NCBI GenBank assembly: GCA_031550405.1
Contig: JAVBOP010000013.1
Location: 1-11,485 of the forward strand
Reading direction: 5' to 3'
DNA length: 11,485 nucleotides
DNA from: JAVBOP01 sp031550405
GTDB lineage: Bacteria > Bacteroidota > Ignavibacteria > Kapaibacteriales > UBA2268
Shown here: positions 5,943 to 11,485 of the stretch, piece by piece
Layout of the letters: each line of letters opens with the position of its first letter
Numbering within the stretch: the stretch's first letter is position 1
The notes under the pieces: generated by a model
Databases searched by the model: none
The model's input: only the letters and a program-made list of their open reading frames with translations
Told to the model about the DNA's origin: nothing
Made by a program: the position numbers and the translations under genes

Positions 5943-7466
5943 ATGTCAAACAATCTGTCTTATTTGGACCAGGAACATGGTACAAAAACTGTTTTCCACA
6001 ACTTTGGAGAACTTAACAAAGTTCCACGCCCTTCAAAAAATGAGGGTAAAGTGCTTGCATATCTTGAAAACTGGGTGATTGAAAAGAACAAAATGCGAGC
6101 TGATAATGACAAAATCGAGCTAATCAAAGACAAGCACGAAGGCGAAACATCATATAACATTATCCTGCGTAAAAAAGCAACAAAAGGCATGGAGGACCGG
6201 CAGTCCGTATGTTTGCAGGGACATATTGATATGGTTTGCGTTAGCGATAATACCAAACCAAATTATGATTTCGACAACCTGCCTATCGAATCATACGTTG
6301 ATGGCGATTGGATAAAGGCAAAAGGCACTACGCTCGGCGCTGACGACGGTATTGCCATTGCTATGGGATTGGCAATATTTGAATCAACAGATATTCCGCA
6401 TCCTGCGCTTGAAATGCTCTGCACATGGGATGAAGAGTCGGGTATGACCGGTGCGGCAAAACTTGGCACAGGCTTGTTCAATTCCAAAATATTTGTCAAT
6501 ATTGATTCCGAAAAAGAAGGTGTTTTCACAATTGGCTGTGCTGGCGGCATCAATACTGATGCTCAATATAAGTATGAAGCTGACGCAGTACCTGCAAATA
6601 CAAAACCATACAAAGTGGCTGTTAGCGGCTTATTAGGCGGACATTCAGGTATCGAAATACACGCTGGACATGCAAATGCCTCCAAAATATTAACGCGCGT
6701 TCTGTGGGATGCTGCAGAAAAATTTGATATAAGGCTGTCTACTTTTGACGGCGGAGTAAAACATAATGCCATACCAAGTAGTGCAGCGGCTATTATCGTT
6801 GTTCCTGAAGCAAATACCGCTGCTTTTGAGGCGTATATGGTGGCAATTGAAAATACTGTCAAAAAGGAATTTGAAGTAGTTGAAAAAGATTTGGCTATCA
6901 AGGCGGAAGTAATGTCCGAAATACCTTACAGGGTCTGCTCAAAGGAATTCCAGTTTAAATTAATCGCTTCATTCTATGCAGTGCCTCATGGCGTTTTGAG
7001 AATGAGCCCTAATCCCGGTACCAAAGGTTTGGTGCAGTCCTCCACTAATTTTGCCATCGTAGAAACACGCGAAGACAGCATTTATGCCCTGACAAGCCAG
7101 CGGAGTTCAGTTGCTTCAGAAAAAATAAACATCATGAATAAGGTACGTGCCAGCTTTATGTTGGGCGGTGCTGCGGTATCCTCCACCGACGGCTACCCTG
7201 CATGGGAGCCCAATGCCAGCTCTGCCATTTTAAAGCTTGCAGAAAGCGTTTATGAGAAAAAATTTAATAATAAGCCTGTCATCGAAACAATCCATGCAGG
7301 ACTCGAATGTGGCTTAATAGGCGAGAAATATTCAGGATTGGACATGCTTTCCATCGGTCCTAACCTTGAAGCAGTGCATTCGCCCGCAGAAAAATTACAG
7401 ATATCTTCAACACAAAAAGTATGGGATTTCTTACTTGAATTATTAAAAGCTATCCCTGTTAAATAA
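5943..7466 (+). CDS. pepD: Aminoacyl-histidine dipeptidase (beta-Ala-His dipeptidase, M20 family)
   Basis: A cytosolic metallodipeptidase of the M20 PepD (carnosinase-like) family, which hydrolyses Xaa-His and other dipeptides using two metal ions. It has 507 residues, close to the usual 480-500, and no signal peptide. Metal and catalytic motifs are complete: LQGHIDMV (H94, D96), GTTLGADDGIAIA (D134/D135), WDEESGMTGA (E164/E165), NIDSEKEG (D188) and, in the C-terminal part, IGPNLEAVHSPAE (H479). The lid (dimerisation) domain begins near GLLGGHSGIEIHAGHANA (229-246). The start follows the PqqD-like stop by one base, with GGAG at 5932-5935 seven bases upstream inside the preceding gene, so translation is probably coupled. 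A strong intrinsic terminator lies 48 bp downstream. No truncation or missing residue is seen. Confidence 0.93.
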   Translation: MSNNLSYLDQEHGTKTVFHNFGELNKVPRPSKNEGKVLAYLENWVIEKNKMRADNDKIELIKDKHEGETSYNIILRKKATKGMEDRQSVCLQGHIDMVCVSDNTKPNYDFDNLPIESYVDGDWIKAKGTTLGADDGIAIAMGLAIFESTDIPHPALEMLCTWDEESGMTGAAKLGTGLFNSKIFVNIDSEKEGVFTIGCAGGINTDAQYKYEADAVPANTKPYKVAVSGLLGGHSGIEIHAGHANASKILTRVLWDAAEKFDIRLSTFDGGVKHNAIPSSAAAIIVVPEANTAAFEAYMVAIENTVKKEFEVVEKDLAIKAEVMSEIPYRVCSKEFQFKLIASFYAVPHGVLRMSPNPGTKGLVQSSTNFAIVETREDSIYALTSQRSSVASEKINIMNKVRASFMLGGAAVSSTDGYPAWEPNASSAILKLAESVYEKKFNNKPVIETIHAGLECGLIGEKYSGLDMLSIGPNLEAVHSPAEKLQISSTQKVWDFLLELLKAIPVK

Positions 7467-7476
7467 AATTTTTATC

Positions 7477-7492
7477 TATTTGCTTGCAAATA
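7477..7492. promoter_or_regulatory. Perfect 16-bp palindrome, candidate operator
   Basis: TATTTGC (7477-7483), TT, GCAAATA (7486-7492) form a perfect 7-bp inverted repeat with a 2-nt centre, 10 bp after the pepD stop and about 85 bp before the LuxR-type start. The 2-nt centre is too tight for a stable RNA hairpin, which favours a protein-binding site. It overlaps TCTATTTG (7475-7482), which differs from a TAnnTTTG box at one position. Confidence 0.45.
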
Positions 7493-7514
7493 AGAGTATT
7501 GCTGCAGATTTGTT

Positions 7515-7552
7515 GCCCGCTGTTGTTTTTACCAACTGCGGGCTTTTTTTTT
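7515..7552 (+). terminator. Strong Rho-independent terminator
   Basis: GCCCGC (7515-7520) pairs with GCGGGC (7538-7543). After one T/T mismatch, GTTG (7522-7525) pairs with CAAC (7533-7536), around a 7-nt loop. Nine T residues (7544-7552) follow directly. This is a textbook intrinsic terminator for pepD. The LuxR-type gene's ribosome site starts only 10 bp beyond the T-run, so it could equally act as an attenuator for that gene. Confidence 0.9.
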
Positions 7553-7575
7553 ACAGGTATGCGGAGGGGGCGTAT

Positions 7576-7971
7576 ATGTTCAACACCCTTTGCCAGATGA
7601 TTCAATCCAAAGATAAGAATACAGGTAAGTATAAGAGATATGGTATATTTATAGACATTTCCCACATAAAGCAAACAGGCAATCCTGCACTTAGTTTCAT
7701 TGCCTTGAATGACGGTGATTCTTTTATTGACATACCGCTTGATATTCCGAGCAATCAAATTAACCTGAGCCCGTTTACTCGCCGCGAAAAAGAAATTATC
7801 TCTCTTATTATTCAAGGGCTTACATGTAAAGCGATAGCGGACAAACTTTTCATATCGTTTGATACTGTTAAAAATCATAAAAAAAATATTTTTGCAAAAG
7901 CAGAGTGCAATAGTTCTGTGCAATTATTTCGAAAATGTATTACGGAAGGCTGGAAAGATTTATACGAATAG
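7576..7971 (+). CDS. Short LuxR-type HTH regulator, probably lacking most of its sensor domain
   Basis: A 131-residue DNA-binding protein. Residues 64-125 form a LuxR/GerE helix-turn-helix: LSPFTRREKEIISLIIQGL, then AIADKLFISFDTVKNHKKNI. The N-terminal part RYGIFIDISHIKQTGNPALSFI resembles the end of the PAS-like sensor region in Bacteroidota LuxR proteins of roughly 230-300 residues, so this looks like a truncated descendant. It could still be a working stand-alone regulator. The ATG at 7576 is chosen because a very strong SD (GGAGG at 7563-7567) lies 8 nt upstream. A TTG at 7480 in the same frame would require translation through the terminator and is unlikely. It ends in TAG, which argues that TAG is an ordinary stop codon in this genome. 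No receiver domain or cognate kinase is nearby. Its target is unknown, and the palindrome at 7477-7492 is a candidate autoregulatory site. Confidence 0.78.
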   Translation: MFNTLCQMIQSKDKNTGKYKRYGIFIDISHIKQTGNPALSFIALNDGDSFIDIPLDIPSNQINLSPFTRREKEIISLIIQGLTCKAIADKLFISFDTVKNHKKNIFAKAECNSSVQLFRKCITEGWKDLYE

Positions 7972-8015
7972 TCGTGCATCTCCATTTTTTAACTGTAATA
8001 TCAGCTTTATTTCTA

Positions 8016-8031
8016 AATATTTTTTAATAAA
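8016..8031 (-). repeat. Partial copy 4 of the dispersed AT-rich repeat
   Basis: On the minus strand this reads TTTATTAAAAAATATT, the 16-nt core shared with copies 1-3, but the CATAAAT end has diverged. It lies 9 bp beyond the stop codon of the minus-strand Omp85 gene, in the convergent spacer 7972-8040. No terminator hairpin is visible in that spacer. Confidence 0.5.
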
Positions 8032-8040
8032 CATACGGAA

Positions 8041-9711
8041 TTATTCGTCGTCAAATTCGGTACCGTATATTTCGGGGAGGCGGTAGTCGTGATTGCTAAA
8101 TGCCGAAAAATATTGACTTACACCAAGTGAAAGCGCAAATCTGCCAGTATAAGTATTGTATGGAACATCTATGCGCCAAGTATGGTTCGGATTGTCAGAT
8201 TTGGTAAAATGCAGGCGGAGTCCCACACCTAAGGATGAATAAAAGCGAGATTTAGCAATCTTTTCCGTTTGATTCCAAACAGTTGCAATATCGCAAAATG
8301 CCAATCCAGATATTTTCAATACGAACACCTGCCAATCTGGGAAAAACCGCAGTTCAGTGTTGGATAGCAGCCTGTTTTCACCCGCAAGGCTGCCGATGGT
8401 ATAGCCGCGCAAGCCGTATTTGTCGTCAAGAGACAGCTGGCGCAATTCAGGCCAGTTCCATACAGCCTGCTCATGGAACCTTGCGGCAAGTACCAGTTTA
8501 TCCGTAAGCTTATAAAATAATAAAGCCAAAAATTCCTGATATGTATATTTGGCATATCCATGCGTAAATGAGCTTGCAGCCGTCAGCTGCCCAAACAGGT
8601 ATAAGTCCTTGTTATAGTATGACTTCTCGGCTTGTGCCGCAACATAAAATAAGCCTTCGCCGCCGCCATAATTTGCTATCGGAAAGGTTTTGCCCAAGAT
8701 AGCCGTTCCCCAGCCGCCAATCACTAAATCCTCGTCATGGTATGAGTTTACGCCCTTGACGGTGTAAAAATTTTGAGCAACTGAAGAAAAACCAATCAAA
8801 AACTTGCCCTGATTATCATAGGCTCTATCAAATATGCTGTCACCTCTATCAACCGAATAATATTCCGTCCAGCCGCTTAAGTACACCTTATCCTTCCACT
8901 TCCACATCTGGGCATACCAGGCATCAGCCTTTACCTCATTAATAGGAATGAACTTGGCAGTGTCTATGTAATGTTGAATGGCGGTATCATTGGGGTAATG
9001 CTGGTATAAGGCAGTTTTATTGAGCAAAAATTCATTGCCGAAATCCTTGCTGCCCAAAATGCCATAAGCCGATTTTGTTTCCTGGGTATAGAACTGTTTT
9101 TGCAGCGATAACAGCTGGATGGTCTGGTATTGCTGGGTTTTCAGCGAACATAATAGCGCCAGATTACTTCTAAACAACCTTCTGTTTTCCACAAAAAATG
9201 TGCCTTGCCAGCCAATCCCAAGCTCCTCCCTGTACAATGCCTCCGCAGATACATGTGTGCCTGTTCCAAACAGGTTATACTCCTGAAATCTTGCTCCATA
9301 GCGCATATCTTCGGCAGATACCGCAAATAGCACCGCAGGGTATAGCGACCACCTGTCCTTGGTATGGACGTATGCGTTGTATTCATTTTCGCCGACCTTG
9401 TCCAGCTCTATTTTCACAGTGGTAAATAAGCCGGTTGCCCTCAAATTGCGCTCGGTTTCAAGAAAAAGATCTTCGGAAATAATATCGCCAGTGCTGAAGA
9501 GCAGCTCGTCTTTGACAATATATTTTTTGGTAGTAGAGTGCAAAGAATTGAAAAGAGGCGCCGCAAAGAACCAGTCCTTGTCAGTCGGCACAAACACAGG
9601 CTCAATATCAATGAATATTTTGCCTATTCTGTCTTCAGCAAAAACAGTAGCAGAACAAATGGCTATAAAAGCTGTAAATAGTATATATTTAATATTATTT
9701 CCGCAAAGCAT
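8041..9711 (-). CDS. Omp85/BamA-superfamily outer-membrane protein with one POTRA domain
   Basis: A 556-residue outer-membrane beta-barrel protein. Residues 1-25 are a signal peptide (hydrophobic ILFTAFIAICSA, cleavage after VFA). A single POTRA-like domain follows at about 62-117 (GDIISEDLFLETERNLRATGLFTTVKI). The remainder is a bacterial surface antigen (D15) barrel with alternating aromatic strands. YGLRGYTIGSLAGENRLLSNTELRF (433-456) contains the RGY motif of the Omp85 lid loop and the usual following strand. The last strand, RFALSLGVSQYF, ends at F535, but a hydrophilic acidic tail of 21 residues ending EFDDE follows. Typical barrels end on the aromatic residue, so this is unusual. With one POTRA it is not a canonical multi-POTRA BamA. 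A TamA-like, two-partner-secretion-like or uncharacterised Omp85 role is possible. The ATG at 9711 is the only start that keeps the whole signal peptide, and no SD is seen. It converges with the LuxR-type gene and is divergent from the M13 peptidase. Confidence 0.85.
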   Translation of the reverse strand: MLCGNNIKYILFTAFIAICSATVFAEDRIGKIFIDIEPVFVPTDKDWFFAAPLFNSLHSTTKKYIVKDELLFSTGDIISEDLFLETERNLRATGLFTTVKIELDKVGENEYNAYVHTKDRWSLYPAVLFAVSAEDMRYGARFQEYNLFGTGTHVSAEALYREELGIGWQGTFFVENRRLFRSNLALLCSLKTQQYQTIQLLSLQKQFYTQETKSAYGILGSKDFGNEFLLNKTALYQHYPNDTAIQHYIDTAKFIPINEVKADAWYAQMWKWKDKVYLSGWTEYYSVDRGDSIFDRAYDNQGKFLIGFSSVAQNFYTVKGVNSYHDEDLVIGGWGTAILGKTFPIANYGGGEGLFYVAAQAEKSYYNKDLYLFGQLTAASSFTHGYAKYTYQEFLALLFYKLTDKLVLAARFHEQAVWNWPELRQLSLDDKYGLRGYTIGSLAGENRLLSNTELRFFPDWQVFVLKISGLAFCDIATVWNQTEKIAKSRFYSSLGVGLRLHFTKSDNPNHTWRIDVPYNTYTGRFALSLGVSQYFSAFSNHDYRLPEIYGTEFDDE

Positions 9712-9745
9712 CCATACAACAATTAATTTTAAGATATTACTTATG

Positions 9746-9753
9746 CAAAACTA
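9746..9753 (-). promoter_or_regulatory. -7 box candidate of the Omp85 gene
   Basis: On the minus strand this reads TAGTTTTG followed by C, an exact match to the Bacteroidota -7 box TAnnTTTG, 34 bp upstream of the ATG. The expected -33 TTTG is not clear; only T-rich sequence lies at the right distance. The leader would be about 30 nt. Confidence 0.45.
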
Positions 9754-9892
9754 CAAAAAAAAGCCCATAAAATCTAAAGAAAAACCGACAGACAAGCAAC
9801 TAATTTATGAACAAATATTCAGAAATGTTGTATAAAAACTTTGACTCTTATATTGTCTTAGATCCCAAATACAAGGTTTTTTAATTGGATTA

Positions 9893-9923
9893 CTTGTTAT
9901 TCAGTATGAAATATGTAATTTTG
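9893..9923 (+). promoter_or_regulatory. Bacteroidota-type promoter of the M13 peptidase gene
   Basis: CTTG at 9893-9896, exactly 19 nt, then TAATTTTG at 9916-9923 match the TTTG-N19-TAnnTTTG consensus, with only the first -33 base different. Transcription is expected near 9927-9930, leaving a leader of about 35 nt before the ATG at 9965. It is the best promoter match in the window and supports the FCB-group assignment. Confidence 0.6.
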
Positions 9924-9964
9924 TAGTTATATAATTTTAATATTCACTATTTTTTAATGTAATT

Positions 9965-11485
9965 ATGTTAAAAACAAAATTTATGAAATTAGCATGTGTA
10001 AGCATGTTAGTTGGAAGTGTTGGATTTTATGGCTGTTCCAATGATAAAACAACCGATAAACCTGAGGCTGCTGCTGAAATTACAGTAAAAGCTATTGATT
10101 CAGCAAATTTTGATTTCAATGTTAAGCCGGGTGATAACTTTTTTGAGTACGCTAATGGTGCATGGTTAAAAGCTAATCCTATTCCAGATGACCAAAGTTC
10201 TTGGGGTTCTTTCAATCTTTTACGTGAAGCGACAAATACACAGGTAAGAGAAATTGTTGAAAATGCAGCGAAAGAAAGTGGCGAAAAAGGTTCTGCGAAA
10301 CAACAAATTGGTGATTTCTTTAAATCAGGTATGGATACTGCGGCAATTAATAGCAAGGGTTTTGCTCCGATAACTGCTGATATTGAGCGTTTGAATAAAA
10401 CAGCGAATGTTCAAGAGTTTATGGAAAACTTTTATTATTTGCAATCGAAAACAATAACTCCGCTTTTTGGATTATATGCTGGACAAGATGATAAAAATAG
10501 CTCTATGGTTATAGCTCAACTTGCACAAGGTGGCATAACTCTTGGTAATAAGGATTATTATCTTGCTCAAGATGAGCGTTCAAAGACAATTCGCGAAAAA
10601 TATGTTGAACATATTGGTAAAATGTTTGCTTTGATTAAGCAAGAAAATCCAGAAGCGAAAGCAAAAGCTATTATGGATTTTGAAACTAAGCTCGCAAAAA
10701 TTTCTATGTCAAATGTTGAGCAAAGAGATCCATATAAGGTGTATAACAAAATGAGTATTGCTGATTTGAAAAAACTTACTCCACTTGTTGATTGGGATAA
10801 ATACTTTGTTGCTCTTGGCATTCCCGAGCCAAAAGAAATTAATATCACTTCTACTCCTTTCTTTAAAGGCTTGACAAAAGCTGTGCAAGGCGAAAAAATT
10901 GAGGTGTTGCGCGATTATTTAGTTTGGAATTTGCTTAATGAAAGTGCTTCTCTTTTAAGTTCTGATTTTGTTAATCAGCAATTTGATTTCTGGGGCAAAA
11001 CTTTCCAAGGCAAACAGAAAGATGATGAAAGATGGAAGAAGATACTTAATGCTATCAATGGTTCTTTAGGCGAAGAAGTTGGCGAATTATATGTTGAAAA
11101 ATACTTCCCGCCAGCAGCAAAAGCTCGTATGGAAGAATTAATCAAAAATTTAAGAGTTGCTCTTGATGAAAGAATCCAACAACTTGATTGGATGGGCGAT
11201 GAAACTAAAGCTAAAGCAAGAGAAAAATTACAGACAATTAGCGTAAAAGTTGGTTATCCAAATAAATGGAAAAACTATTCTTCACTTGAAATAGTGGCAG
11301 ATAATTATTATCAAAACATTTTAAATGCAAGCAAATGGAATTACATGGATATGTTGAAAAAAATCGACAAGCCTTATGATAAAGAAGAATGGCACATGAC
11401 TCCTCAAACAGTGAACGCTTATTATTCACCAAATTCTAATGAAATAGTATTCCCAGCTGGAATTTTACAGCCTCCTTTCTTCTAT
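9965..11485 (+). CDS. M13 family (neprilysin/PepO-like) metallopeptidase lipoprotein, C-terminus cut by window edge
   Basis: The frame is open for 507 codons from ATG 9965 to the window end; M13 enzymes are usually about 650-700 residues. A short signal sequence ends in FYGC with Cys24, a slightly unusual lipobox, predicting a lipoprotein in the cell envelope. Family landmarks are VKPGDNFFEYANGAWLK (53-69), the conserved start of the M13 N-terminal domain, and MTPQTVNAYYSP followed by NEIVFPAGILQPPFFY (478-507). NAYY corresponds to the neprilysin Asn-Ala substrate-binding strand. The zinc motif HExxH, normally about 20-30 residues further on, is beyond the edge, so catalytic competence cannot be judged. 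The family cleaves oligopeptides with a zinc-water mechanism. A downstream in-frame ATG at 9983 is an alternative start. The promoter at 9893-9923 serves this gene alone. Codons look AT-richer than those of the Tricorn-like gene. Confidence 0.9.
   Translation, partial: MLKTKFMKLACVSMLVGSVGFYGCSNDKTTDKPEAAAEITVKAIDSANFDFNVKPGDNFFEYANGAWLKANPIPDDQSSWGSFNLLREATNTQVREIVENAAKESGEKGSAKQQIGDFFKSGMDTAAINSKGFAPITADIERLNKTANVQEFMENFYYLQSKTITPLFGLYAGQDDKNSSMVIAQLAQGGITLGNKDYYLAQDERSKTIREKYVEHIGKMFALIKQENPEAKAKAIMDFETKLAKISMSNVEQRDPYKVYNKMSIADLKKLTPLVDWDKYFVALGIPEPKEINITSTPFFKGLTKAVQGEKIEVLRDYLVWNLLNESASLLSSDFVNQQFDFWGKTFQGKQKDDERWKKILNAINGSLGEEVGELYVEKYFPPAAKARMEELIKNLRVALDERIQQLDWMGDETKAKAREKLQTISVKVGYPNKWKNYSSLEIVADNYYQNILNASKWNYMDMLKKIDKPYDKEEWHMTPQTVNAYYSPNSNEIVFPAGILQPPFFY

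Larger units (their letters stand above)
9712..9964. other. Divergent intergenic spacer between Omp85 and M13 genes
   Basis: This 253-bp AT-rich spacer holds back-to-back promoter boxes for the Omp85 gene (9746-9753, minus) and the M13 gene (9893-9923, plus). TATTTTTTAAT at 9948-9958 resembles the core of the dispersed repeat but may be chance. I found no RNA gene or terminator. A 30-codon Lys-rich ORF at 9743-9835 is not supported. Confidence 0.55.

Noticed and set aside
7480..7575. Longer N-terminus for the LuxR-type protein from TTG at 7480
   Set aside because: It would translate through a strong terminator, and the ATG at 7576 has a far better ribosome site.
9743..9835. Small Lys-rich ORF of 30 codons on the plus strand (MQNYKKKP start)
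   Set aside because: It overlaps the minus-strand Omp85 promoter box, has no SD, and matches no small protein I recognise.
9948..9958. Fifth repeat copy (TATTTTTTAAT) before the M13 gene
   Set aside because: Only 11 AT bases match, which is easily chance in this composition.

Overview
The window reads as chromosomal DNA from a low-to-medium GC Gram-negative bacterium of the FCB group (Bacteroidota, or a relative such as Ignavibacteria or Kapabacteria). The evidence is a secreted beta-helix protein ending in a type IX secretion (T9SS) sorting domain, an Omp85-type outer-membrane barrel, a Tricorn-type protease, an M13 lipoprotein peptidase, mostly weak Shine-Dalgarno sites, and promoters resembling the Bacteroidota pattern (TTTG about 19 nt before TAnnTTTG). 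I cannot name the species.

Layout. Positions 1-1839 (minus) hold a T9SS-exported right-handed beta-helix protein whose C-terminus runs off the left edge. A divergent spacer of about 250 bp follows. Positions 2091-5336 (plus) hold a full-length Tricorn-like protease (beta-propeller, PDZ and S41 catalytic core) cut in two by an in-frame TAG at 3681-3683. After a 239-bp spacer rich in inverted repeats and phased A/T tracts comes a tight pair: an orphan PqqD-like protein (5576-5941) and a PepD/M20 aminoacyl-histidine dipeptidase (5943-7466). A strong intrinsic terminator (7515-7552) follows, and immediately after it a short LuxR-type regulator (7576-7971) that looks like the tail of a longer sensor-regulator. 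Convergent to it is a single-POTRA Omp85 protein (8041-9711, minus). A divergent spacer then leads to an M13 (neprilysin/PepO-like) lipoprotein (9965 to the right edge), truncated before its HExxH motif.

Functional theme. Three of the seven loci are peptidases placed to act in different compartments: M13 as an envelope lipoprotein, Tricorn as an exported protease, and PepD in the cytosol. This fits a peptide-scavenging lifestyle, although only pqqD and pepD look co-transcribed.

Most notable observations: (1) a 23-24 bp AT-rich repeat in three near-identical copies plus a shorter fourth, one copy lying in frame inside the T9SS protein next to its sorting domain; (2) the interrupted Tricorn gene, where a neighbouring frame suggests a -2/-1 pair of small deletions; (3) an attenuator-like arrangement before the luxR gene, with palindrome, terminator, very strong SD and start codon; (4) identical TTATCTTGC promoter boxes so close to start codons that leaderless translation is likely for pqqD. 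I found no convincing new multi-gene system, CRISPR array, RNA gene or insertion sequence.
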